A stretch of 64,000 bases of DNA from Carnegiea gigantea (GCA_029747015.1 JAKOGI010000447.1:62001-126000), one strand, 5' to 3'. Positions 8,876-22,248 are shown, numbered from the stretch's first letter. The notes: generated by a model from the letters alone, not told the origin. Numbers and translations are program-made.

Positions 8876-10167
8876 TGATGTACCCATGGAGGATCATGAT
8901 GATAGTTAAGCCCAAGAGTTTCCCCAACCCAAGGAAATCCGAGAGGTCCTCACAGTCATGAGAAATCAACTAGAAGACGAAGTGAGCTACCATCTGGTTC
9001 TGTCCAGCGTAAGCAATAACTTTCTGACTTTACTTTCCCAATTAATTGGTAACTTAAGTCCTTCATTTCACCTTGGCTTTTTAGTTCAAGACGTTTTCTT
9101 TCTAATAAAACAACGTTTAAGTCATTAGGACTTCATTTGCCCATCCAAATCAGCCTCAAAAGCCCAACTATCCAAATTGCACAGTTGATCCTGAATGTTA
9201 CCCGACTTTGTGGGTCCGTTTCTCCTAACCTTGGACCAACCTAGAACCCAAAAATCTACTTTTTGGGAGCCCTTGTAAGTTAGATTCAAGGTCATAATAA
9301 GCATTCTAAGCCAAGGCAAGTGCCAATAAGCGTAAAGGACGCATTTCAAGAAGCCTGACATGTCAGTTCCAGTTTTGACCATCTAAATTGTACAAAGAAT
9401 TTCTCTCAAACGGCAGGTCTAAATCTAGTTAATCCTTTTTAATTGGAATATAGACTCCTCGGGCTTTCATGCGACTCCTGGTTCATCAAAGTTAGACTAG
9501 AAACAAGAGAGTTATGGCTCAATGAATCTTACTCTGCTGCAGTGTGAAAACGCGGATGTCTGGAAGCATTAAATGCGAATGGATTCTTCACCCCTACAAA
9601 TACACGCCTAACTGATTCCAAGGATTCATCTGCCTATGTTAAGATGGAAATTCTAGAATAAAAAGTCTCCACGCTAATGGAAACAAGTCTTAAGACTCCT
9701 AGTTTTCAAATTTATATTGTTTTTGTCATAGTTATTTAGTAACTTGCTTTTACATTTTCTATGCTAGTCTAGTGAGTTGTATTTCGTATTTTCCTATGTA
9801 AGATGAGTTCCCTAGAGTATTGGCCAGCTTTACAAAAGCTATACTCAAATTAAGTTGAATAATAAGTTGTGAGTTAAAGAAAGGTTGAGTTTAAACTCCC
9901 TTTAAGTTTCCCTCTCTTGCTTATCTCTAGTTTAGCTCTCTAGAGTGGTGTTGAAGAGGCTTTTATGACCTTTTGAGTAGTGATATCTTATCTCACTAGA
10001 TCTAAAAGTTGAGCTCTAAGAATCTTGGTGTGACATCTTATCCAAGGTCCTTAGTTACTTATCTTTCTTTATTGTTTGCATTCAAATCGTGATCACTCTT
10101 CCTCTCTTCCTTTCAATACTATGATCCCTTCTTTGTTCTTCATCCTTAAGGACTCAGAAGTGCATCA
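8876..10167 (+). repeat. CRM-like LTR-a, 1,292 bp (5' LTR of internal 1)
   Basis: Begins TGATGTACCCATGGAGG, ends GAAGTGCATCA, with a 5-bp terminal inverted repeat TGATG/CATCA. Its TATA box is mutated (TTACAAAAGC near 9830, where the other copies have CTCTATAAAAGC). The left flanking pentamer is CAATA; the matching copy would lie beyond the window. Confidence 0.85.
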
Positions 10168-10169
10168 AG

Positions 10170-10181
10170 TGGTATCAGAGC
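10170..10181 (+). promoter_or_regulatory. Primer-binding site, CRM internal 1
   Basis: TGGTATCAGAGC, a perfect initiator-Met tRNA complement, two bases after the LTR end. Confidence 0.9.
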
Positions 10182-10280
10182 TTAGATTACTCTCTTGGCC
10201 GAGGCTTCCAACCCGAAACACAACTCTTCAGCCCAACACACTACCATCCACAAAGAACCCGTAGCTATCTATTTCAAAGG

Positions 10281-11256
10281 ATGGCCAGTAGCATGACTTT
10301 ATAAGAGAGATTTGAGCAACTAATCAAGGTTAACGCTAAAAAGAATGCTCAATTTGAGTACCTAAGAAAGCAACTTGAGCAACCATGAGGAACAACTGAA
10401 GATAGATCCAAAGTTTGCACTCCACTAGTGAGTTCAATTTGGTTGAAGATGAGTCTGAGAGAAACCGTTTTGCATCAAGTGAAGAAGAGGGAGAAAGCAG
10501 GCCAAGAAGACCAAGGCGAGGTAAGCAACTAGCTTTGGATTTCAAGGTGGAAATCCCGGAGTTTGAAGGCCAACTCAAGCCGAATGAGTTCATAGATTGG
10601 ATGAACACTGTTGAGAGGGTGTTTAAGTACAAGGATGTTCCTGATGATAAGAAGGTCAAGCTTGTAGCCGAACACTATGTAAATATGCTTCTATTTGGTA
10701 GAGTAATGTTTTGTCGAAAAGGGCTAGAAAAGGGAAGGGAAACATTAGGTCTCGGAGAAAGATGAAAGAAAAACTTGAAGCCAAATTTCTTCCACCCCAC
10801 TACCTCCAAGATAACTACACCAAACCCCATAACCTTAAACAAGAATCCAAGAGTGCGGAGGAGTATACCTGTGAGTTTAAAATGCTTGTCATGACATGTG
10901 ACATTCGAGAAAGTGAGGACCAAACGGTGGTGAGATATTTGGGAGGTGTAAATGAGGCTATTAGAAATATAGTAGAGCTACAACACTATACTACCCTTGA
11001 TGAGGTTTGCTCACTAGCCCACAAAGTTGAACTCCAAAAGAAAGCTAAGCTCGAAAGAGAATCGCCTAAGCCTCCTCAAAGAACCTACCCTTTCAACACG
11101 GGGAGCCTCCCTTCTACTCCTAAACCGACAAACCCACATACGGCCCCTTCCTTTCCTAAGCCTAACTCCTCAAAACCACCCATTAATCTTTCCGAGAAAA
11201 GAAGATGCTACAAGTGTCAAGGATTTAGGCATATTGCTTTGGATTGCCTAAACTGA
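10281..11256 (+). pseudogene. CRM-like gag, internal 1
   Basis: Gag forms the virus-like particle and packages RNA. It starts at ATG 10281 (MASSM...) and meets a TAA at codon 8. Surviving segments are the coiled N-terminus with LRKQLEQ, the capsid part VEIPEFEGQLKPNEF with VERVFKYKDVPDDKKVKL, and the nucleocapsid CCHC knuckle CYKCQGFRHIALDC near 11205-11246. Frameshifts occur near 10385 and 10670. The frame closes with a TGA three codons after the knuckle, at the same place as in the other two copies. Confidence 0.88.
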
Positions 11257-14200
11257 AAAGTCCTCACCTTGGTGGAATACCAAGTGCTTGAAGAAGCTAA
11301 ATTAAGAGAAGAAGGCAATGACAAAGAGATTCACATAATGGAGTTTAAGAAAGAATGTGTGGAGGAGGTGGATGAGGAGTGTTGCTTATATTTAGGAGAG
11401 TTGTGAGTGGTCATAAAGTCTCAAACCCTGAGGAGCAGCATCAGAACATATTCCACACTCGATGTACCACCAATGACCAAGTATGCTCTCTTATTGTGGA
11501 TGGTGCTAGTTGTACAAATACGGTGTCTACTACTTTGGCGGAGAAACTCCAACTCAAAGCCAAGCCACACCCATAACCATACCCCATTTAATGGCTCAAC
11601 CGAGGTAAAGGTCTCCAAGTTTCTTCTCGCTGTTTGGCGGCTTTGTCAATTGGAAAAAATTATCAAGGTGAGTTATGGTGTGACATCCTTCCCGTGGATG
11701 CGTGTCACATATTATTGTGGAGACCTTTTTGGACTGTAGCGTTATGTATGATGGCTTCCAAAACACCTATACCACACTCAAGAATGGCCGAAAGATTACC
11801 CTTGCCCCCGTAGCCCTTCACCAAATCACCAAGCCCAAAACCAAAGAAGAACCTAAGGGATGGGAAATGCTTCTTTTTCTCCTTGAGGCTACTCTTTTAG
11901 CCTCACACTGTGTGCAAAAGACCTTTAAAGAGATGATCTTTTTAACCCCACCACAAAAAGAAATCGAAACCCTGCTCCATCCTCTAGCCAAACAACTCCT
12001 CAAAGAATACTCCCATGTCTTTACCAAAGAGATCCCATTTGGCCTACCCCCTCAAAGAACCATACAACACCATATTGACCTCATTTCTGGGGCCATTCTA
12101 CCCAGCAAACTGGCTTATAGAATGAACCCCATAGACACTTTGGAAATCCAAAGACAAGTAGAAGAACTCATGTCTAAGGGTTTGGTGCGTTAGAGTTTAA
12201 GTCAATGTGCTATACACGCTCTTCTTGTGCCTTAAAAGGACAGTATTATGAGGATGTGTGTGGATGGTCGAGCTATAAACAAAATCACCATTGAATATCG
12301 GCATCCTGTACTAAGACATGAAGATCTGCTTGATGAACTCCATGGGTCTAAGTTCTTTTCCAAGATAGACCTAAGGAGTTGGTACTACCAAATCTGGATT
12401 AGAGAAGGAGATGAATGCAAGACCTCATTTAAGGCCAAGGTTGGGCTCTACGAGTGGCTAGTCATGCCATTCGTCCTCTCAAATGCCCATAGCATATTTA
12501 TGAGGCTTATGAATCAAGTACTCAAGCCATTCCTTGGAAAGTTCACGGTGGTATATTTTGATGACATATTGGTGTTTAGCAAAACTGAAGAGGAGCGTTT
12601 CAGACATCTTAAGCAAGTTATGATGGCTCTTGAGCAAGAACAACTATATGGGAATCTCAATAAGTGTTCCTTTTCACTCTTGAGGTGATCTTTTTGGGAT
12701 ACATAATCTCGTCCCAAGGGATCTGAGTTGATCAAAGCAAGGTTGAAGCAATTCGGTCATGGCACATTCCCTTTTCTATGAATGATATTAGGAGCTTTCA
12801 TGGCCTTGCTTCCTTTTATAGGAGGTTCATATGCTATTTTAGCTCCATTACAGCCCCCATGATCGAGGTATTGAAGGGAACAAGTTTGTTTGGACGCCAC
12901 AAGCACGAAGATCAGTTGAGGAACTCAATGAAAAGTTCACTCATACAGTGGTCCTAGCTCTCTAATGCTTTGACAAGGTGTTTAAGTGTGATGCCTCTGG
13001 AGTAGGCGTAGAAGCAGTTTTGATCCAAGAAGGAAGACCCTATGCTTACTTTAGTGAAAAGCTAAGTGAGTTAAGAAGGAGGTATTCAACGTATGATAAG
13101 GAGTTCTTTGCAATCGTCCGTGCACTTGAGCATTGGACTCATTACTTGATTGCTAATGAGTTTATACTACATTTAGACCATGAGGAACTCAAGTATATGC
13201 AAGGATAACACAAGTTGAACTCTAGGCATGTTAAGTGGGTTGAATACTTACAATCTTTCCACTTTGTTATCAAACATAAGGCCGGGAAACTCAACCAAGG
13301 TACAGATGCTTTATCAAGGGGGCACCTTCTTTCATTCCAACTCAACTCTTGTGTACTTGGATTTGAACATGTCAAGTCCTTAGGAAAAGGGGATTCAGAC
13401 TTTGGTGAGCTATTTAAGGCTTGCCAAGTTCAGCCAAACAGAGATTTAATGCTTCAAGGAGGTTATCTTTTCAAGGGAGCAAGACTATGCATGCCTAAGT
13501 GTGGAACTCATGAGCTCATCCTTAGGGATGTTCACGGAGGATCCATGGCGGGGCATTTTGGTGGAGACAAGACCTATTAGGTGGCGAAGGAATAGTACTA
13601 TTGGCCTCATAGGCTCAACGATATTCAAGTCAATGTTAAGAGGTGTTCAATGTGCCAAGTAGCCAAAAGCCATCCCCTTCCTCACGGCTTGTACAGACCA
13701 CTTCCTACCCCTCAAGGACTAGGTTGGAGGTTAGCATGGACTTTGTGCTAGGCCTTCCACAAGCTCAATGCAAAAAGGACTCAATCATGGTGGTAATGGA
13801 TCAATTTTCTAAGATGACACCTTTCCTCCCTCGCCACAAGGCCAATGATGCATCACATGTGGCCGATTTATATTTCAAAGAGGTCGTGAGGCTCCATGAC
13901 ATTCCTTCTTCCGTTGTGTCTGATCATGACTCAAAGTTCCTTAGTCACTTTTGGATTACATTATGGAGGAAGTTAGGCACAAAGTTGAAGTTTAGTATGA
14001 CTTGCCACCCCCAAAACGGATGGCCAAACGGAGGTGGTGAACCGCACTCTAGGGACTTTGCTAAAGGTCCTATTCCAGAAGAATTTGAAAGCTTGGGACT
14101 TGATTCTTCTCCACGCTGAGTTTGCCTACAATCGCACTCCAAGTAAAACTACCAATGAGTCCCCATTCAAGGTAGTTTATGGCCAAAACCCCCTTGGCCC

Positions 14201-14604
14201 TCTTGATCTTATACGACTTCAGTAGGGGGAGAAGATGAGCACCGAAGCTAGCAAAAGGGTTATAGAGATTCAAGGGCTCCATAAGCGAGTCCAAGCTCAA
14301 ATTGAGAAGGGAAATAAGCACTACAAAGATCAAGCCAACAAGCATTGCAAACAAGCCTTGTTCAAACCGGGTGATCTAGTGTGGGTGCATCTTAGGAAGG
14401 AGAGATTTCCTTCAAAAAGGAAGTCCAAGTTAATGCCTAGAGCTGATAGTCCATTTGAAGTGCTTGTGAAGGTCAACAATAATGCTTAAAAGACAGATCT
14501 TCCAGGGGAGTGCTGCGTTTCTTGCACCTTCAATGTGGTAGACCTCAAGCCCTACTATGAAGATGATGTCCTTGAGAATTTGAGGCAAATTCTTTCAACA
14601 AGGA
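11257..14604 (+). pseudogene. CRM-like pol, internal 1 (PR-RT-RH-IN)
   Basis: Domains appear in order. Protease: SLIVDGASCTN near 11490. RT: about 12040-12750 with [12 protein letters not shown] and [10 protein letters not shown] (both Asp present). RNase H: about 12975-13320 with KCDASGVGVEAVL, ending in DALSRG. Integrase zinc finger: VHGGSMAGHF and CSMCQVAK. Integrase core: MDFVLGLPQ and SDHDSKF. The C-terminal domain has GDLVWVHLRKERF. Breaks include a stop after GI near 12724, stops at 13206 and 13578, and a one-base insertion just before the TDGQTE region near 14014. The copy retains CAA CAA at NSFQQ where internals 2 and 3 have a stop. Confidence 0.88.
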
Positions 14605-14640
14605 TACCCATGGAGGATCATGATGATGGTCAAGCCCAAG
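14605..14640 (+). repeat. CRM-like LTR-b, first 36 bp
   Basis: TACCCATGGAGGATCATGAT follows the purine tract AACAAGGA; the initial TGATG is missing compared with the other LTRs. The LTR is cut at the target duplication CCAAG (14636-14640) by Tek-A and resumes at 52036. Confidence 0.85.
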
Positions 14641-14905
14641 TATAAGAACCCGATCCTAAATCACATTTTTTTGGTTAATTAAGCACGTTATTAATTTTCT
14701 TGGATTTTTTTATCGCATTTAATCATCCTGATTAGGACAAATTCATTTGGGCCATCACTTTGCAATTCAGGTTTTTATTAACGTAAAATTTTGGGAAAAT
14801 TGATACTAGGCCTTGATAATTATGATTTAAGGGATCAAATTATTTTTCCGTAACATCACAAAAATTTATATTTGAGCTACGTAAAAACTTTATTGCAACA
14901 GATAC
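14641..14905 (+). repeat. Tek-A 5' LTR, part 1
   Basis: Aligns by eye with 36870-37120 of the 3' LTR; I count roughly 27 substitutions in about 250 bp, concentrated in the first 45 bp. It ends at GATAC (14901-14905), the target of the Athila insertion. Confidence 0.88.
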
Positions 14906-16539
14906 TGTTTGTATAAAAGGTTGCCGCAAGCACACTGTGTCTAACTTGTAGTATAGTCCAGCTAATACAGGTCATCCCACGAAGATAGTAGTAACAATTT
15001 AACGACTTAATTAGCTAAACTGCTATTAACGGTTAATTACTAAATAAGACCTAAGAAAATACTGACCCAAGATTATGTTAAACACTAGTTAAGCTAACGT
15101 GGATAGAGAAAAAACAAATAGAACGAACTTAAAATAAGAAAATAATGAAATGATATAAGTTTATGTCCAGGAAAGCCAATTACAATGCACTGGTCAACAA
15201 AATAAACAAAGCGATACTACTAATAAAATAGACTAATAAAAGTCAAAGCTCAATTGTATGAAACAAATATTGCAATTTGCAAGTGGTCTACGAGTGCAGG
15301 AAATGGAGGTTGTATAGCTAAATAGAAAAAATAGAGCAAAATAAAGTAAAGTAGAATGAAACAAAAATGAGAAGAGCATTGACCCCTAACGTAATAAAAG
15401 CTACTACATATTCAATGATCAGAGACAAGGAGGCAGGCTCTACTCCCGAAAGAGTAAGATGCCAACTAAAATAAATAAACAACAAAAATCAAAATGTAGA
15501 CCTTGAAACTGGAAAAACGAAGGTTAAGAAGAAAAAACATAGCACACCAACGTTGGAAAACAGAGTAGGCAAATAAAGAAACAGAGTACCAGAATGACTG
15601 AAAATTGAACCCAAAACTTGCAACTTAATTCAAGCCAGTTGCCTAATTCTTAACAAAAGCGCGAAATAAATAGAAAGAGATTGTTATTCACTGTTCGATG
15701 TTTTCAACAATGGCTTCAAAGCCCTTGAACCAACAACGGGAAGGACCCAGAAATTACTAAAATCGTAAATAGAGAATGAAGACAATTGGAAAGATAGATA
15801 CAACTAAACTATGACTCAGGCTTGATCCCCTATTCCTTTGCTATAGCCTGCATTTATACTTCAACCTCTCCAATCTCGGCCCTTCGATTGCAGATGCCGT
15901 GGCTGGTACTGAGGTGTATGCTGCGTCGAGAGGTGGAGATTGATGGTGGGCGAAGATGACAGAGATGGTGTGGTGCTACATGGGATTCAGATGAGATTGG
16001 TGGAGATGTGGATGTTGATGCATAGGATTCAGATGAGCCTGGTGGAGATGTGGATGGTGATGCATGGAGTAGAGAGATGGAACGAAAATGAGAGATAGGG
16101 AGAAAAAGTTGAAGCTGTGATGGTGAGGGGAAGCCCGGAATTGGGGGGGTTCTCTGGGTGTTGTGAGGAGAGAGAAGATGAACTAAGGGAGGGGGGAGTG
16201 AGTTAAAAGTCACGTGCACGACTCATGTGGGGGGTGGGAATGGATCAGCTAGGCTCGAGTGAGGGTTGGGCCGAGACATTTCTAAGCCCATTAGATCTGA
16301 TTTTAATTTCCAAGTTCGTCTTCTTTAGCATTTCTTTTGAACTTATGTTCTTCTGAACCCGAGATACTCGAGCCAATTCATTTTCCTGGCACTTTAATCA
16401 TCAGCTTCCCGCATATTTTCCCATTTATTATAAAACCTGCAAGACAGACAAAAATCGAATAAAATCCTAATTTATGTTTGTTTCAAGCATAAAATAAGTA
16501 TAATGGGTATAATAAAATGTCATATTTTCGGTGCAAATG
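14906..16539 (-). repeat. Athila 3' LTR (left copy), 1,634 bp
   Basis: Begins TGTTTGTATAAAAGG on the plus strand and ends GTGCAAATG. On the minus strand it is preceded by the polypurine tract AAGTGTGGGGATGAT (16540-16554). In the first 190 bp I count about 26 substitutions against the right copy. Confidence 0.87.
15982..16066 (-). repeat. 42-bp tandem duplication in the Athila LTR
   Basis: Two copies of a unit starting GGATTCAGATGAG and containing GGTGGAGATGTGGAT, with a period of 42 bp. The right LTR has the same pair at 28697-28782, so the duplication predates insertion. It lies in a 121-codon minus-strand frame that I do not consider a gene. Confidence 0.75.
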
Positions 16540-17737
16540 ATCATCCCCACACTTAAATTTTGCTCCTCCCTGAGTTAAATAAGAAAAAATCCCAAAAAAA
16601 TGTGGAGAAAAAAATTAAAAATAAAATCCTAACTCACTCTTATAGGAATCACAGTTGCATTTAGCATATACAACAAGCCCTTTAAACCCCTCAATTTCTC
16701 AAATGGACGAGTGAGGTATCGTAAGGGCTTGCAGAAGATATAGCCACGAAATCTTTTAAAAGGGAAAAGAAAAGAAAAGAAAGAAAAGTAAGAAAAGAAA
16801 AAGAAAAGAAGTTCTTTAACCATTGTATAAAAGGGGCCAGTATAAAATTTCAGCAAGATATCACCCTTATAGTCAAGATATTGGCCTGTATATAAACAAA
16901 GCGTACACTTCGAAACTTTAAGTCCTCATGGATGACATCTAACTTTAATTTTTCACCCCACAAACCAACATAACAATGTATCCACCCTAGTGCATGGTGT
17001 GTGAGTGTACCATCACCTTGAGAGTTAGGCTAACCACGATTTGACTCAATCCCACTTAAATAACTTATTAACTCACTGATATGGGAAGCAAGTTTACCCA
17101 GTAGCAATATTGTCTCAAAGGATGGAACCTAGTAGCGCATGCCTCAAAGGGATACTTGTCATTCCCAACGTTATTACTCTTTTTTTTTTCCTCTCTTTTG
17201 AATTCCAATTGAAAGCAAAACACCAAAAACGACTGTACATAGATAAGTGAGAGAGTTAACTATAGAAGCCTAAGACCCTAGTGTAATAGTGCTTTTGAAA
17301 GTAAGGATTACATTCATATCTATAATGGAATAATGAGGTTTGAAGTGGGGTATAGAATGTTATCCTTCGGATTACATCTTTACCATGTGCATCTTACCTA
17401 TATACAACATAATACTAAGTCATAAAGGGTCAAGCTTGTCAAAATAGTATACACTCCTCAAAACAAAATAAAAGAAAAGAAATGAAAGAAAAAAGAAAGG
17501 AAAGAAAATCTTTTTCATTTTTTTCAAAGAAATTCAATTTTTTTAAAAAGAAATGCAACCCTCACCCCTTCACTTAAACAATAAAATGCCTCGATTGCAT
17601 GCCAAACTATTAGAATGAAGCAGAAAATAAAAAAAAATAAAAGGAAATAAGAGAAAAATATATACAAAATAAGATTTATACAAAGGAATAATAGTACCAG
17701 GTTGAATGCTGGATGCATCCAAGTTAATCTCAACATC
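16540..17737 (-). other. Athila non-coding region between pol and 3' LTR
   Basis: About 1.2 kb, A-rich and purine-rich on the plus strand (runs of AAAAG near 16755-16810 and 17470-17520). In complete Athila elements an env-like gene may occupy this position, but I see no recognisable env-like sequence. It ends at the polypurine tract beside the LTR. Confidence 0.6.
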
Positions 17738-18890
17738 TCAATCTCTGTATTGTGGTTTGTAGAGCATCAGACACTCTACTTCTCTCTCTTTTGCAGGTGA
17801 CTCCAGAAATCGTTTCAGCCCTTCTCCATTCACCTTGAAATGCGTACCTCTAGTGGGGTCCTGTATCTCGACAGCACCGCGTGGAAAAATATGCAAAATA
17901 ATAAAAGGTCCTGTCCAACGAGACCTCAACTTACCTGGAAAAAGGTGAAGTCTGGAGTCATAAAGTAACACCTTCTGACCTGGGAAGAACTCCTTCCTGT
18001 GAATATGCTTATCGTGGAATAATTTTGCTCTCTCCTTATGCATCCTAGAGTTTTCATAGGCCTCAGCTCTGATTTCTTCCAACTCACTCAACCGTAACTT
18101 CCTTTCCACCCCAACCGCCTCTAAGTCAATGTTCAAAGTCTTTATAGCCCGCATAGCCTAATGTTCAAGCTCTATAGGAAGATGACAAGGCTTACCAAAG
18201 ACAATCCTAAAAGGAGACATACCTAAAGGGGTCTTAAAAGCTGTCCTATAGGCCCAGAGAGCATCAATGAGCTTATCTGCCCAATCCTTACGGTTTCTAT
18301 TCACAGTCTTCTAAAATCTGCTTAATCTGCCAATTAGAAACCTTTACCTAGTCGTTAGTCTGAGGATGTTAAGAGGTGGCTAAATGATGAATGATCGAGT
18401 ACTTTTTTAGAATACGTCAAAAGAACGATTGTCGAAATGAGTATCCCGGTCACTAACACCGCTGGGCATGCTATACCTGGAGAAAATATTTTCCCTAAGC
18501 AACTTAACAACGGCTCTACCCTCAGTTGTCCTGGTCGGCACAGCCTCCACCCACTTAGACATGTAATCTACAGCAAGGAGAATATATTCATTCCCAAAGA
18601 AGATGGAAATGGTCCCATAAAATCAATCCCCCAAATATCAAAAATCTCAACAATAATTATAGGGTTAAGGGCATCATATCTCTCCTACTGATTTCCCAAA
18701 CTATTAACACCTAGGGTAGCTTTTATAGAACAAGTGGGCGTCTTTGAACAAGATAGGCCAATACAAACCACATTGAAGGACTTTGGCAGCTGTTTTCTTC
18801 CCACTAAAATGCCCCCCACATGCTTGATCATGACAAAAGGTACGGACACTTCTAATCTCATTATTAGGGACACATCTCCTAAAAATCTAG
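17738..18890 (-). pseudogene. Athila integrase
   Basis: The minus-strand C-terminal frame (17738-18154) contains FFPGQKVLLYDSRLH, GKLRSRWTGPFIIL, GAVEIQDP and FKVNGEGLKRF, characteristic of the Athila integrase end. Upstream, 18160-18700 gives scattered core segments with stops and frameshifts, and 18685-18909 covers the zinc-finger side. A complete D-D-E triad is not visible in one frame, so the protein is inactive. Confidence 0.82.
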
Positions 18891-19560
18891 TTAGAATAAT
18901 ATTAAACAAGTAGGGTCATCCCAATAGAAAAATTTCACCAGAGAAAAGAATCTGTCCTTATCATGCTTATTCCAACCTAGGTGTATCTCACCAGTCACAA
19001 GGTAATTTACGATGTCAGCATACCATGGTTCAGATTGAACCATAAGTAGCTGCTCGTTAGGAAAGCACTCAGATATGGTGGACTCGCTTTCTTTTTGCAT
19101 AATGCTTCGAGACAGATGGTCAGCAACCAGGTTCTCAGAACCTTTTCTATCTGGAATCTCACAATCGAATTCCTGCAAGAGTAAAATCGACCTAAGCAAT
19201 CTAAGTTTTGCATCCTTCTTAGAGAAGAGATGCTTTAGTGTAGCATGGTCAGCATGTACAATCACATGAGAGCCAATCAAGTAGGGTCAGAATTTTTTAA
19301 AACCAAATACAACTGTCAAAAACTCTTTTTCAGTGGGCCTCATTCAAAGTGTGACTCGTATAATATATGACATGAGGTTTCCTATCTACATGTTGTCCTA
19401 AGACAACCCCTGCAGCATAATCAGAAGCATCACACATCAGCTCAAAGGGCTCTCCCTCGATAGGAGGGTGTAAAATAGGTGCAGAAGTCAGGGCTTCCTT
19501 CAGCCCAGTAAATGCCTTTAAACACTTCTCAGAGAAGTGAAAAGACACATCTTTGGCTAA
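18891..19560 (-). pseudogene. Athila RNase H
   Basis: Segments FELMCDASDYAAGVVLGQ and VIYYTSHTLNEAH (19330-19548) and [19 protein letters not shown] with VADHLSRS (18891-19280) are the four-motif RNase H fold of this lineage. The two parts are in different frames, and a short AT-rich break lies near 19290-19330. Confidence 0.87.
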
Positions 19561-20547
19561 AAGATTGGTTAAGGGCTTAGCAATTTTACTAAAATCCTAG
19601 ATAAACCGTCTATAAAATCCTGCATGCCCTAAAAATGACCTAATATCCTTCACACAAGTGGGAGGAGAAGATTAGCAATCAAATTAGTTTTTGCTTATAA
19701 CCTTCAATCCTATCATGTGAAATTACATGCCCTAAAACAATTCCCTTCTTTACCATAAAATGGCATTTTCCCTAGCTCAGAATCAAATTCATCTCCCTGT
19801 ATCTTTGTAAAACTTTTGTCGGATTGGTTAGACAGTCATCAAATGAGGAACCAAACACAGAAAAATCATCCATAAACCCCTCAACGCATTGCTCAATCAT
19901 ATCAGAAAATATAGAAATCATGCAACACTGAAAAGTGACAGTAGCATTACAAAGACCAAACGACATTCTCGTAAAGGCAAAAGTACCAAAGGGGCATGTG
20001 AAAGTGGTCTTGTCTTGGTCCTCAGGTGCTATGGAGATTTGGGTGTAGTCAAAGTACCCATCCAAAAAGCAATAGTAACTATGTCCAGCTAACCTCTCTA
20101 GTATTTGGTCCATAAAAGGTGAAGAGAAGTGGTCTTTTCTAGTGGCCGCATTCAGTTTCCTATAGTCAATACAAACACGCCACCCAGATGGACTCTAGTG
20201 GGGACTAACTCATTGTTATCATTCCTAATCATGGTAATACCAGTCTTTTTAGGAACGACTTAAACTGGGCTGACCCATTCACTATCAGAAATTGGATAGA
20301 TTATCCTGTGATCTAACCACTTAATGACCTCTTTTTTGATGACTTTTTATAGGGTAGGGTTCAGACATCATTGGTGGTATCTATAAGGTTTAGCATTTGC
20401 CTCAAGATGAATTGTATGTTGCAGAATAGAGGGGCTAATACCTTTCATGTCTCCTAAGGCCCACCCTATGGCCTCTTTGTGTTCCCTAAGTACTTTCAAC
20501 AATTTATCCTTTTAGTCATCAATCAGGTCAAATGCAATAATCATAGG
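19561..20547 (-). pseudogene. Athila reverse transcriptase
   Basis: The frame 19772-20113 holds MDQILERLAGHSYYCFLDG, IAPEDQDKTTFTCPFGTFAF, MSFGLCNATVTFQCCM and the catalytic FMDDFSVFGSSFDDC, with both Asp residues present. VCIDYRKLNAATRKDHF is readable just upstream (20120-20200). Stops interrupt the fingers region toward 20300. The frame is then broken at 20553 by the gag-only element; its continuation is beyond 25490. Confidence 0.9.
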
Positions 20548-20552
20548 AAAAA

Positions 20553-22232
20553 TGATGGAGATCCCTCCATGCTCCTTGATTTAAAGAAACAAATCAATCT
20601 AGGTAATTTTATTTTGGTGGCCAACGGATGAATAGATCATCCTTAGTTTGTTTAATTAACAAAATAGCAAGTTATAGGTTTAAGTCAGCAGTAAACCCGT
20701 TTTTGAGTGCTTAATTACTTAAGCCTCTTTGAGGTTTAAGTCCAATATTTTTCATTGGGATTGAAGTCCAGGAAGTCAGATTTGCACCAAAATAAGTTTC
20801 ATCCCATTTGGACTTCATTTACCCATTCAAATTAGAAAATAAATCCAAGGTATCCAAACTGCCCAGCAGAACCAGAATATACCCGATTTTGTTCATCTCA
20901 TTTCTTAAGCTACATTTTGGTTTAAGCCTTGGATTTTTACCTTTTTGGATTTCCCAAGCTGTCTACTTTTAGGTACAAGCATTGAATTCCAATCACACCT
21001 AGAGGAAGTAAAGAGATCAAGTCATTTTGTCAAACTAGCTAGTTTTGGTTCAAAACAGCACGGTTAAATGTTTTAGTAGACTTACCTACTTAAACATTGG
21101 TTAACCTTGATTTCCTTGCAGGGAGGTTTGTACACACCCTAAGGTTTTCCCCCATGGCCTAGAAAAAAAATCATGCTCACTTTGTTAAGCTTAATTCAGG
21201 TTTGAAAACTAGGTTAAAACTGACCGTGAACCCGGTTTGGTGCAACCCGGCTAAATTACCTTCATCCGTGGGTTTTCCCCTTTCACGATGGAGTGGCACA
21301 TGCCCCAAGACATCTAGAAGGGTAATGATAAGCTGAAAAAGGAATTAATCTTGAAAATAACAACCAATGGGAAGCAAAGGTAGCAAAAGATGTTCCTTGA
21401 AGCTCATTGGCTAGCCGAAAAGTTGTTCTACTTTACGGCTACCCCCTTTTTATTTGCTAGATATCTGGTTGTATTAAGCTTAAATAAGCATGATTAAGAT
21501 GTAAACTTTATTTGCTTTGCTTTCCTTAATGATTTGGATGTAATTAGATTAGGTATAATTAAGCTTTGTACACAGTTAGCACAAACCGTGAGGATTAGCC
21601 TAGTTAATACTTTTCCTTCCTAAGAAGGAAAGCTTAGGTGTGCACTTGCTAGGTTGCATGCTTGCTAGGCTTGTACTTAAGAGCCACACATGGCCATTTT
21701 GAAAGATATATCATACTTTGAATCAAAAACCAGTTTGAGAGCATTTGTGCTTTCGTGCTTTGCACATTCAAATACTAAACTTGCTTATGCTTAAATAGGC
21801 CGGTTAGGGTGGTGTTCAAGCATGGTCTTGAACTTGTTTAAGTGGCATTTCTGTATCTTAATCAAGTTTAGGGGCCCTAAGCCTTCATTTTGTGGTGTTT
21901 CTATATCTAAGCAAATGTTTAGTTCTATCATTCTACCTTATTTATCTATATGGGTTCAAAGGGAACTAAGCTAGATTTCAGTTTGCAAAGCCGTGTGTTC
22001 TTGCTTTCTAGCATTAGTTTTCATTCAATCCTTTGAAGATACATCAAGTTCCTTTTCCTTTTCCTATTTAGAATCCTTTGATTCTAAATTCCGTCCCTAC
22101 CTCACGTGTTTGCTGCCTCACAACCAGCATATTACGTACCACTTTCCTTAAATTTCCTTTGATTATATTCTCTCTTGGTTTAAGCTCACTCTTAACTTGA
22201 GTTTTAGTTGTAACCATTAGAGAGATACATCA
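20553..22232 (+). repeat. Gag-only element 5' LTR, 1,680 bp
   Basis: Over the last ~152 bp I count 6 substitutions and 2 small indels against the 3' LTR, which makes it one of the younger insertions here. It ends CATCA, four bases before the primer site. Confidence 0.9.
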
Positions 22233-22236
22233 ACTT

Positions 22237-22248
22237 TGGTATCAGAGC
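22237..22248 (+). promoter_or_regulatory. Primer-binding site of the gag-only element
   Basis: TGGTATCAGAGC, a perfect initiator-Met tRNA complement, four bases after the LTR. Confidence 0.9.

Noticed and set aside
15854..16219. 121-codon Pro/Ser-rich frame in the Athila LTR
   Set aside because: It lies in an LTR, is driven by the 42-bp repeat and purine bias, and is broken in the other LTR.
17524..17736. A 70-codon hydrophobic minus-strand frame right after the Athila pol stop, tempting as an env-like remnant
   Set aside because: Its hydrophobicity comes from A-rich low-complexity sequence on the plus strand; there is no env motif and the frame is short.
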